From contig CAIRYK010000072.1 of assembly GCA_903882805.1 (NCBI GenBank), positions 1 to 54,618 of the forward strand: a stretch of 54,618 nucleotides of DNA, written 5' to 3'. A program made the position numbers and the translations under genes. The notes under the pieces are model-generated. The model searched no databases and had not been told where the DNA came from. It saw only the letters and a list, made by a program, of their open reading frames with translations. Source of the stretch: an uncultured Bacteroidota bacterium. GTDB lineage: Bacteria; Bacteroidota; Bacteroidia; Chitinophagales; Chitinophagaceae. Below are positions 42,051 through 53,500 of the stretch, piece after piece; within the stretch, counting starts at the first letter, position 1; each line of letters starts with the position of its first letter.

Positions 42051-44321
42051 CTACTTCCCAAATTTATTCTTCAACATACTTAACGCATCATTCATACTCA
42101 ATGGTTTGTTGTCTGCCTCCTGCGCTTTCTTTGGCGTTTTTGCCGGCACATTTCCGGGTAGTTTAATTCCCGGTGCACTATGCTTTTCTTTTCTTGCGGG
42201 CGCTTCCATTGTCTGTTTTATGGACAGCGCTATTCGTTTACGTTGTACATCTACTTCCAGCACTTTCACCATTACTTTTTGGTTCAATTTCAGCGCCTGA
42301 GCAGGATCTGTTATGTAAGTGTTGGATATCTCAGATACATGCACCAAACCATCTTGCTTTACGCCAATATCAATGAATGCGCCAAAACGGGTAATGTTAG
42401 TTACTACGCCCGGAGCAATCATACCAACTTTCACATCCTCAATACTGTATATATTTGCGAACTCAAATTGCTGAACATCGCTGCGTGGGTCAAGACCGGG
42501 CTTCTTCAGTTCTTTAATTATGTCGCGCAAGGTATGCTCTCCCAATTGAGGTGTAATGTACTTTGCAGGCGCTATGCTGTTTACCAGCTCTTCGTTACCT
42601 ATTAGTTTCTTCAAATCTACCCCAAAATCTTTGGCCATCCGCGCCACTACTTCATAGGCTTCCGGATGCACAGCGCTTCCATCGAGCGGGTTGTCGCCAT
42701 CTTTTATCCGCAAAAAGCCTGCACATTGCTCAAACACTTTTGCGCCCAACCTTGGCACCTGCATAAGCTGTTTACGTGATGTAAACTTGCCGGCTTCATC
42801 TCGGTAGGCTATTATGTTTGCCGCCAGTGTAGGACCAATACCGCTCACATAACCCAGCAAACGCTTGCTTGCTGTGTTTATATTCACGCCAACAGTGTTC
42901 ACGCAGCTCATAACGGTCTGATCGAGGCGTTCCTTCAATCGCACCTGATTCACATCGTGCTGATACTGCCCAACGCCTATACTCTTGGGTTCCAGCTTCA
43001 CCAGTTCTGCCAGCGGGTCCATTAGTCTACGCCCTATGCTCACAGCGCCTCTTATGGTCAGGTCTTCGTTAGGGAATTCCTCTCGCGCTATTTCTGATGC
43101 AGAATATATTGAGGCGCCATCTTCGTTGACAAGAAATACTGGCAGACCTAAATTCAGCTTTTTTACAAATTGCTCTGTTTCACGGCCGGCGGTCCCATCG
43201 CCTACTGCTATTGCCTGTATGTTGTAGGTCTTCACCAGATGCCTTATTTTATTTTCAGCATCTACAGCCCTAAAGTTGTTTTCATGTACATAAATCAGAT
43301 CAGTCTGCTTGAGTGTGCCTTTTTCATCAAGCGCCACAACCTTACAGCCTGTTCGGTACCCGGGATCTATGGCCAATATACTCTTACTGCCGAGCGGCGC
43401 GCTTAGTAATAATTGGCGCAGATTCTCGGCAAATACATTTATCGCTTCTTCATCGCTTTTTGTTTTCAATGCTGTTCTGAACTCGCTTTCCAGACTTGGG
43501 TGCAACAACCTCCTCCATGCATCCTTGATTGCCTTTCGTACCTGGTCTGCAGCATCATTGTTACCCTTTATAAACACCTTTTCAGCTATCGACAGCGCAT
43601 CCTCCTCAACAGGACCGATAGACACTCTTAGAACGCCCTCCATAAAACCGCGCATAATAGCCAGAAACCTATGCGATGGTATTTTAGATATTGGCTCACT
43701 AAAATCGAAATAGTCTTTATACTTTATTCCTTCCTGTTCCTTTTCTGCTAATACTGTGCTTTGTATTGTTGCAGTTGTCTCAAATAGCCTACGGATGCTT
43801 GCACGCACGGCGGCGTCTTCATTCACCAATTCAGATATTATGTCGCGGGCGCCTTGTAGCGCTTCGTCTACTGTTTTAACTGTTTCATTAATATACGCTG
43901 CGGCGCTTTTGTAAATATCAATATTACCTTGCTCCAATAGCAATAAGCCCAACGGCTCAAGTCCGTTTTCGCGGGCGGTTTGCGCCTTTGTTTTACGTTT
44001 TGGTTTATAAGGAAGGTATAAGTCTTCCAGTTCAGCAATCGTCGTCGATTTGTTGATTTTCGCTTGCAGTTCCTCGGTCATCTTGCCCTGCTCCGTAATC
44101 GTTTTCTCAATAAAGGCTTTGCGTTCCGAAAACTCCTTTTGCAAATTAGCTTCATCCTGTATTTGTTGTATCTGCACCTCATCCAGCGCGCCTGTCCTAT
44201 CTTTCCGGTATCGCGCTATAAAAGGTATTGTTGCTCCTTCATCCAACAGCTGCAAAACAGCAGCCACATCTTGTTGCCTTAATTGTAAAGAGGCCGAAAC
44301 GCCTTGTGCAAATTCTATCAT
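42051..44321 (-). CDS. tex: RNA-binding transcription accessory protein Tex
   Basis: A 756-residue nucleic-acid-binding protein, the usual length for Tex. The helical N-terminal region (ISASLQLRQQDVAAVLQLLDEG, then IPFIARYRKDRTGALDE) is followed by the YqgF-like domain (SILAIDPGYRTGCKVVALDE, near 318-337), the helix-hairpin-helix segment (LLGYVSGIGPTLAANIIAYRDE, near 490), and the C-terminal S1 domain (VGMIAPGVVTNITRFGAFIDIGVKQDGLVHVSE, about 635-705). A Lys-rich tail follows. Tex aids transcription and is linked to stress tolerance in some bacteria. It is transcribed downstream of the giant surface gene, separated by a long hairpin. Confidence 0.96.
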   Translation of the reverse strand: MIEFAQGVSASLQLRQQDVAAVLQLLDEGATIPFIARYRKDRTGALDEVQIQQIQDEANLQKEFSERKAFIEKTITEQGKMTEELQAKINKSTTIAELEDLYLPYKPKRKTKAQTARENGLEPLGLLLLEQGNIDIYKSAAAYINETVKTVDEALQGARDIISELVNEDAAVRASIRRLFETTATIQSTVLAEKEQEGIKYKDYFDFSEPISKIPSHRFLAIMRGFMEGVLRVSIGPVEEDALSIAEKVFIKGNNDAADQVRKAIKDAWRRLLHPSLESEFRTALKTKSDEEAINVFAENLRQLLLSAPLGSKSILAIDPGYRTGCKVVALDEKGTLKQTDLIYVHENNFRAVDAENKIRHLVKTYNIQAIAVGDGTAGRETEQFVKKLNLGLPVFLVNEDGASIYSASEIAREEFPNEDLTIRGAVSIGRRLMDPLAELVKLEPKSIGVGQYQHDVNQVRLKERLDQTVMSCVNTVGVNINTASKRLLGYVSGIGPTLAANIIAYRDEAGKFTSRKQLMQVPRLGAKVFEQCAGFLRIKDGDNPLDGSAVHPEAYEVVARMAKDFGVDLKKLIGNEELVNSIAPAKYITPQLGEHTLRDIIKELKKPGLDPRSDVQQFEFANIYSIEDVKVGMIAPGVVTNITRFGAFIDIGVKQDGLVHVSEISNTYITDPAQALKLNQKVMVKVLEVDVQRKRIALSIKQTMEAPARKEKHSAPGIKLPGNVPAKTPKKAQEADNKPLSMNDALSMLKNKFGK

Positions 44322-44460
44322 AAACTCAATGCTCTTAAAGCACGAAAGTAAGTGGTGAGCGGGAATTTGAGAAGGTTTTTGTTTGGTAATGTTTTTGTAT
44401 GCACGGCCGAAAAAAGGCTAAAAATGTGCCGGTGGTACTACCGGCAATTGTTGCCGACAG

Positions 44461-44514
44461 CCTATATGTAAAAGCAAGTGGCGGACAATGCCGCCACTTG
44501 CTTTTACATATAGG
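44461..44514 (-). terminator. 24-bp perfect inverted repeat after giant surface gene
   Basis: Perfect 24-bp arms at 44461-44484 and 44491-44514, with a 6-nt loop and G/C-rich apex (GTGGCGG), lie 36 nt after the giant gene stop codon. No long T tract follows on either strand. It probably terminates or stabilises the large transcript. Confidence 0.65.
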
Positions 44515-44549
44515 TTACCAGTCCTATCAAAACAGGATCCGGCAGGTGA

Positions 44550-47500
44550 TTACTGTACTAATACTAATTTACCAAGGTAAATATTCTTTCCTGCAGTGAT
44601 CTTGTAGACATAGTTGCCCGATGGCAGATCATTTGAAGCAAAATTTACCACATATTCCTTACCGCCAGTTGCTTCGTCGTCGAACAACATACCTACTTTC
44701 ATACCTACAGCATTGAAAATTTCAACTGCTACATGGCAATCTTTAGGGAAAGCAAACTTGATAGCTGTAGTTGTTTTAAACGGATTAGGGAATGCGCTAA
44801 TACTAAACTCATCTACAGTTACCGATGTGCCTGTCTTAATATCCAGTGGCACATCGCCATGCTTACTAGTATCGGTATTAGCAACGCGGCACAATGGCTC
44901 TGCAATAAATATGCTTGCAGATGTAGTGTCGCCAACAGCATCGGTGATATGCACATAATAAGTGCCAAATGGTATACCTGTCAAATTCTGCGTTGTTGCG
45001 CCATTCGACCACAGGAAGTGATAAGGCGCAATACCGCCAGATACGCCAAGTGTAATAGTACCGTCGCTGCCTCCAGAGATGGTTACATCCGTACCGCTAA
45101 TAGTAGCTATGATTGCTGTAGTATACATGTCGTGAGTCGAGTATACAGAACCGCAACTATTGGTTACTCTGTAAGTTATTATCGATGCTCCTACAGTATG
45201 ACCGGTTACCATCCCACCGCTATTCACAGAAGCTATAGCAGGTGCGCTGCTTGTCCATACTCCGCCAGATACCGCGTTGAGCATAAACTCAGGAGCGCCA
45301 ATACGTACGCGAGAAGCGCCAACAATAGGACCGACAGCAGGTAAAGGATTAACTGTCATAGGAGCTGTTGTAGTTGCGGTACCACAGCCATTGTGTACGA
45401 AGTAAGAAATTGTTGCAGAACCAGGAGCTACTCCCGACACCGCGCCGGTAATTGCATCAACGTTTGCAATAGAGAGGTCGCTGCTAGCCCAAGCGCCGCC
45501 CGGAGCTGTTGCGCTCAACGCTGTTGTTGCGCCCTCGCAAACTACTGTCGCGCCAGAAATATAACCGGATACAGGGAATGCATCAACCGGTACTTCAGCC
45601 CAGGTACTTGCCGTTCCGCAAGAGTTTGTAACCGTATAAGTAATACGAGTAATACCTGGAGTTAATCCAGTTACCACTCCGCTTCCAGATACCGACGCTA
45701 CGCCCGGAGCGCTACTGCTCCATACACCGCCTGGCACTGAGCTTGACAATGGCAAAGTAAGACCGCTACAGATGCTGCGAACACCGGATATTGAGCCCGC
45801 ATCTGCACCCGGATTAACAACCAATGAGCGGGTCATTGTTGTAATACCGCAGCTGTTGGTTATCGCATAATTGATGGCTAATACTCCAGGATATATACCC
45901 GTAACAATACCTGATGTACTGCCTATAGTTGCTTTACCTATCTGACTGCTCGTCCATACGCCGCCCGGAGTTGTGTCGGTAAGCGCAATTGTGTTGCCTA
46001 CGCAAACTGTCAATGGACCAACTATCGGGCCAACTACAATTGATGTTGGACGGACAAATACGGTCTTGGTATTGTAGGCGCTTCCGCAAGCGTTAGTAAC
46101 CGAATAAGTAATAGTTACATTACCAGTACCCCATCCGTATACGAATCCTTCTGCGTTAACTGTAGCAAGCATTGTATTGCTGCTGGTCCATGTACCGCTG
46201 AGTGTTGAATCAGCAAGCGGAATAGTAGAACCGATACATACGCTTGACGCGCCGGAAATAGTGCTGATAACCGGGAACACGCTAACTGTTACTGCTTTTA
46301 CAGACATCGCTGTACCGCAAGCATTGGTAAATGTGTAGCTGATCAACGCTGTGCCAGCAGACAAGCCTGTTACTACGCCTGTTGTACCTACAGTAGCTAC
46401 TGCTGTGTTGCCGCTTGTCCAAACGCCGCCTGATACAGAATCTGTAAAGGTTGTTGTAGAACCTGCGCAAATTTCACCTACGCCGCTGATAACAGAAGTA
46501 TAAGGAAGCGACGTAACAGAAACCGTACGTGTAGCTATAGCAGTACCGCAACCATTAGTGAAGGCATAAGTAATTATTGATGTACCTAAAGAAACACCGT
46601 TATATGTGCCGTTAGTACCGATAGTCGCAACTGCTGTGTTGCTGCTGCTCCATGCGCCGCCTGTTGTGCTATTACCCAATGTTGTAGGTGTTCCAACGCA
46701 GGTAGAACCGGAACCAGTGATAGTACCAACAACAGGGTTAAGGTCAACATTTACACGCACTGTTGTGGTAACTGTAACCACGCCATCTGTTACGTTGACT
46801 GCAAACGAGTCTATGCCGCTGTAACCAGGAGCCGGAGTATAGCTTAAGCCAGAAGGAGTAAGCGCTCCGCCGGTTGTAGTTGCAGTGTTTGAGCAAACCA
46901 CCGCACCATGAGAAGGAGACATTGCTGTGCTCCAGTTAAGCGTTTGGGCAGTATCCAGATCCATCACTCTGAGTAAAGAATTGATAGATGTTGCAGAGGC
47001 ATCACGACAAACGTTCATTGTTTGACGAGCGCCGCCGGTAAAGAATGGTATTCTGTTATAAGGACCTAAAATTCTGATAACGAAGCTGGCATCATCTGCT
47101 ATGTACAGGTTGCCGCCGCAGCTTACAGATATACCCATTGGTTGATAGAGCTGAGCCAATGCAGCTGGACCGCCATCGCCAGAGTAACCGCGAGTACCTA
47201 TACCTGCAATTGTGCTGATAATACCAACGCTATTGATCTTACGTACAGTGTTATTGCCCAATTCAGATACAAAGACGTTACCGAGGTTATCAACAGCAAC
47301 GCCATATGGGTTGTAGAAGGTAGCAGCAGTTGCTGGTCCGCCGTTTCCAGAGTAGCCAACCGCGCCAGTTCCCGCAAAAGTTGTGATGATACCAGATGCG
47401 TCAACTTTACGTACTACCTGATTGCCGTAGTCGGTAATAAACACATTACCTGCATTATCAACCGCAACACTCCTTGGTACAGACAGACGAGCGTTAGTTG

Positions 47501-50500
47501 CTGGTCCGCCATTACCAGTGTACCCAGCGAAACCAGTACCAGCTATCGTTGTAATAATACCTGAAGTATTAACCTTACGGATAGCGTTGTTGAGGTAGTC
47601 AGTGATATAGATGTTGCCAGCTGCATCTGCCGCCAATCCTGTTGGATAGCTCAACTTAGCTGCTGTTGCCGGGCCGCCGTTTCCGGTATAACCCGAACCG
47701 TTAGCTCCTGCAAACGTGGTAATGATACCGTCTGGCGTTACTTTACGCACGGCCTGATTGTTGATATCTGATATATACAAATTACCTAACGGATCAAGAA
47801 CCACGCCTATCGGGTGAGATAATTGCGCATTGGTGGCTGGGCCGCCATCGCCGCTGAAGCCTATTGTGCCATTGCCCGCCACGGTAGTAATGATACCAGA
47901 TGCGCTCACTTTACGGATCACATTGTTATCAAAATCTGCAATATAGCTGTTGCCTATGCAGTCTGTAGCAATACTATATGGATGCGACATTTGGGCGCGT
48001 GTTGCAGCTAGACTATCGCCAGTGTAACCAATAGTACCAAGACCTGCATAAGTATAGATGTTCAACGCCTCATTTACAGTAATGCTAATAGCGCGCATCA
48101 TGCTTCCGCAAGAGCCTCCGTTTGTGACAGTAAGCGAACCAGTATAGGTAGCTGGTATTACTGCGCTAGGTATAGCTATACGCAAAGGTGATGAAGTTAT
48201 CGGCGCGTCGGTTACATCTGCAAATCCTGCGCTATGAGCCGCAGTACCCCATACTATGCTATAGCGAGATGGCGTGCCTGTGCTTGTATACGTCAGATAT
48301 CCGCTGGTATCGCCTGCAATAACAGGAGAAAGAACGCCGGGCACGATAGTAGGACGTGTAATAACAGTGAGCGTTTTGGTAACAAATGCTGTTCCGCAAC
48401 CGCCAGATACTGTATAAGTAATCGTTGCAGTACCCGGAGAAATACCATCGATCTGACCTGTATTACATGTACAAGCAAAGGCTACTGTTGGATCGCTGCT
48501 GCTCCATACGCCGCCGGTAGCAGTGTTTGCCAACATTATGTGGCAGCTTACGCTCAGTATAGATGGACCGGTAATTGAATCAAGAGCAAGTGATGAATTT
48601 ACATAAACAGTAGTTGTAGCAGCCGATGTTCCGCAAGCATTAGTCACTGAATAAGAAATTATCGAGGTTCCTGCTACCAAGCCAGATACTACGCCGCCAG
48701 TTGTAATGGTGGCCACAGCTGGGTTGCTGCTGCTCCATACGCCGCCGGGTGTAACGTTAACCAAAGTACCCGACGTTGCTGGACAATAAGTAGTTGCTCC
48801 GGTTGTAGCGGCAACTGTTGGCAATGGGTTTGTTGTAACCGCATATACCGCTGTAGCTGAGCCGCAACCGTTGGTATAAGTATAAGATATAGTTGCTACA
48901 CCTGCTGCAACTCCGGTAACAGAGCCAGTTGTAGAACCAACAACTGCAATAGCAGTGTTTGAACTAGTCCAGAAACCGCCGGTCGTAGCGTTCGAAAGCG
49001 TTATTGTTGCCGATGGACAAACATTATTGACGCCGGTAATGGCAGCCACAGTTGGCATTGGATTAACCGTGATTGTTTGCGTTGCAGCTATTGTACCGCA
49101 GGTATTACCCACAGTGTACGATATGGTCGCAGTTCCTGCAGTTACGCCAAACACATTTCCGCTGGTTCCCACTGTAGCTACAGCGGTGTTGCTGCTGCTC
49201 CACGCGCCGCCTGCCGTTGCATCGCTGAGGGTAGTTGCAGATTCAGCGCAAACAGAAGTTGCTCCGGTTATTGCCGCAACTGTTGGAAGCGGATTAACTG
49301 TTACAGCCTTTGTTGCAGTAGCTGAACCACAAGCGTTGGTTACCGTGTAACTGATAATTGCGTTGCCAGCAGTTACACCCGAAACAACGCCTGAAGTATT
49401 TACACTTGCAACAGCGCTGTTTGAACTGTTCCAAACTCCGCCTGTTGTAGAATTGGTATAAGTAGTAGCTGCAGAAGCGCATATAGTTGCAGCGCCCGAA
49501 ATCGCAGCCACGGTTGGCAATGGATTAACTGTAACCGCCTGAGTAACTGTTGTAGTTCCGCATGTATTGGTAACGCTATAAGAGATTGTAGCTGTTCCAG
49601 CTGCAATACCTGTTACAACACCTGCTGTACCAACAGTAGCAATGCCTGTGTTCGAACTAGCCCATACGCCGCCGGTTGTTGCGCAACTCAATGTTGTATT
49701 TGAAGCAGCGCAAACCGAAGTAGCGCCTGAAATAGCAGCTACGGTAGGCAATCCATTTACGGTAACAACTTTGGTAGCAGAAGCGCTGCCGCAAGAATTA
49801 GAAACTGTGTAAGAAATAGTAGCAGTACCTACTGCAATTCCGGTCACCACGCCCGATGTATTTACGGTAGCGATTCCTGTGCTGCTGCTGCTCCATGTAC
49901 CGCCGCTTGTTGCATCGGCAAGTGTTATTGTTGCAGATGCGCAAACTGTAGAAGCGCCTGTGATAGATGCAACTGTAATTGCAGGATTAACTGATATTGT
50001 TTTAGTTGCTGCAGATGAGCCGCAAGTGTTTGTCAAGACATAAGATATAGTAGCTGTACCTGTAGCGATGCCGCTTACAACGCCGGTTGATGAACCAACT
50101 GTTGCAACTGCTGTATTGGTACTTGTCCAGATACCTCCAGTTGTTGCATTGGTAAGCGTTGTTGTAGCTCCGCTGCAAACTGTAGCTGCGCCAGATATGC
50201 TTCCTACAGCAGGTAGCGGATTAACTGTAAGCGTCTGAGTTGCGCGAGCTACTCCACACGAAGTTGTTACTGTATAAGATATAGTAGCAGCTCCTGCGCT
50301 TATACCATTAACTGTTCCGCTCGTACCGATGGTCGCAACTGCGGTATTGCTACTGCTCCATACTCCGCCTGTTGTTGTGTTGGTGTAAGTAGTTGTAGCG
50401 CCTGCACAAATATTATTTGTTCCGGTTATCGCGGCTACTGAAGGCGCACCATTTACTGTCACTACCGCTGTAGCGCTGCAGCCCAATGGAAGCGAGTAGG

Positions 50501-53500
50501 TAATAACCGCAGTTCCAGTGGTTACGCCTGTAACGATACCAGATGCGGAGCCTATTGTAGCAACGGCAGTATTACCGCTTATCCATGACCCGCCAGTTGT
50601 GATATTGGTAAGCGTTGCTGTTGCCGACTGGCAAATAGTGGTTGTGCCTGCAATTGCGCCCATTGAAATTGAACTCAAAGATGTAGTTGCTCTACATCCG
50701 CCAACGGTATAAGTAATATTAGTTGTACCTCCTAACAAAGCCGACACAATACCAGATGTTGATCCTATCGAAGCAATAGTTGGATTGCTGCTTGTCCAGA
50801 TACCGCCCGATACGGCGTTGGTAAGCGTCGTTGTGTTTCCTGTGCAAACACTTGTTGCGCCTGTTATCGCAGCTATCGGATTTACTGTAACAGTAATAGT
50901 TGCAGAGCAGCCCGATGTCAGACGGTAGGTGATTATCGAAGTACCTGCTGATATGCCAGTAACCATACCTGACGAAGAACCTATCGAAGCAACAGCTGTA
51001 TTGCCGCTCACCCATGTACCGCCGGTTGTTCCGTTGGTCAGTGATGTAGTCATACCCTGGCAAACAGTAGCAGTTCCCGTAATTGCAGATATAGCATTAG
51101 ACGTAATCGAGAATACTGATCTGCAACCGCCAACTGTATAACTAATTGAAGTTACTCCACCTGTAACGCCGGTTACAATACCAGTTGCCGAGCCTACGCT
51201 TGCAATTGTAGGGTTAGCGCTTGTCCACACACCGCCAGATACGGCATTAGCCAAAGTTGTTGTCTGACCTGTACATACGCTTGAAGCGCCAGTTATAGCT
51301 GCCGAAGGATTAACAGTAAATGAGGCTGTAGATATGCAACCAGAACTCAAACTATAAGATATAGTTGCAGCGCCAGCGCTAATGCCAGCCACAACACCTG
51401 TTGCAGAACCAACGGTAGCGATAGCGGTATTGCTACTGCTCCATGCACCGCCAGCAACGCTGCTAAGAAGCGTTGTTGTCAGCCCCTGACAAACGCTTCT
51501 TGTACCGGTAATTTCGCCAACTGCATTTACAGTTATAGCTCTAACTGTTCTGCAACCAGCGCCAGTTGTATAGGTTACATTGGTGCTACCCGCAGCTATA
51601 CCTGTTACAATACCGGTTGAAGAACCGATTGTTGCTATCAATGTGCTTGTAACTGTCCAAACGCCGCCGGATGTTGCATTTGAAAGCGTTACTGATGAAC
51701 CGCGGCACACGCCGGTAGGACCTGTAATTGTAGTGTTCGGATTGACCGTGATTGTTTTTGTTTTAGCGCAACCGGTAGTCAATGAATAGCTGATAACCGC
51801 AACTCCGCCAGACACGCCTGTAACCGCGCCAGAAGCAGAACCTACAGTTGCTATCGCGTTATCGCTGCATGACCAGTAACCGCCGGCAGTTGCATCGGTA
51901 AGGCTTATTGCCGAACCTGCGCAAACTGTAGAAACACCGGCAATATCGGCAGGAATTGGATTAACCCTGATAGTTGTTGTTACGCTGCTGGTACCTACGG
52001 TATAAGATATCGTTGCAGTACCTGTTGCCACGCCTGTAACCACGCCTGTCAACGCATTAACAGTTGCTTTAGCTGGATGTGCGCTCGACCAAGAGCCGCC
52101 CGGCGTTGCATCGCTCAACGTACTTGTTGAAGCTACGCACACTGTGGTTGGTCCTGTGATTGGCAATAAAGTAAGCGTAACTGATATAGTGCGGGTTGCA
52201 AAACAACCTGTACCTAATGTATAAGTTATAGTAGCAGAGCCCGGAGTAACGCCTGTTACGATACCCGTACCGGCGTCAACTGTAGCTACCGCAGTGTTAC
52301 TGCTCGTCCATACGCCGCCGGTTGTTGTACAACCGAAAGTTGTAGTGAAACCAGAACCAACAGTTGTAGCGCCTGTTATTGACGATGGTAACGAGTTTAT
52401 GGAAACAACAGTTGTTGTACGGCAATCTGCGCCGGTAGTGTAAGTAATAATAGCTGTTCCTACAGAAACGCCGGTTACGTCGCCAGATGTGATACCCACG
52501 CTCGCTACATATGGATTACTGCTCTCCCATGTACCGCCTAAAACAGTATTTGAAAGCGTTGAGGTAGAACCCATACAAACAGCAGTTGATCCGCTGATTG
52601 CAGTTGGAATTGCGTGAACGTCAACGAAAATTGATGTCAGGTTGAGACCGCAACAATTGGAAACTGCATAAACTATTGAAACAGAACCATCAGAAATACC
52701 TGCAACATTACCTGCCGCGTCTACAGTTGCAATCGCATCATCCGTGCTAAACCAGAATCCACCAGGTGTAGAATCTATGAGTGTTGTTACTGAGCCAACG
52801 CATACGTCAGTTGCTCCATAGATAGGACCAACAACCGGAGCTGCATTAACGGTTACGGTTTTGATGCTTGTGCAACCTCCGCCTAAAGAATATGTGATAG
52901 TTGCTGTACCTGCAGAAACACCTCTGACAACGCCTGTGGTTGAACCGACAGAAGCAATGGCCGTGTTGCTGCTCGTCCAGAGACCGCCAGTGGTTGCATC
53001 TGTAAGCGTAATTGTCATGCAATAGCAAACATCAGATGGACCTACTATTGGAGCAGGCATTGGGTTAACAACCATTGTTGTGGTTGAATAACAGCCTGTG
53101 CCAGTGCTGTAAGTAATAATTGACGTGCCAAACGATACTCCGGTAAGCACGCCGGAAACGGAACCAACTGTAGCCACCGCGGTGTTACTACTACTCCATC
53201 TGCCGCCGGTAACGCTGTTACCCAACGTTGATGAACCGCCAATACATACAGCTGTTAAACCTGTAATTGCTGTAGGTCGTGGATTTACCGTTACAAATGT
53301 CGAAACGATGTATAATCCGCAGCAGTTTGAAATAGCATATACTATTGCTACGTTACCGCCGCTAATGCCGGTTACTACCCCACTGTCATCAACAGTTGCT
53401 ATAGCGTCGTTTGTGCTAAACCATATACCGCCCGGAGTTGAATTGTACAAGGTTGTAGTTGCTCCAGAACATACTGTTCTTGTTCCGGTTATTGGACCAA

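Noticed and set aside
50640-53500. Regular spacing of repeats as a CRISPR array
   Set aside because: The repeats are about 222 bp, diverged and in one open frame. They encode Ig-like domains.
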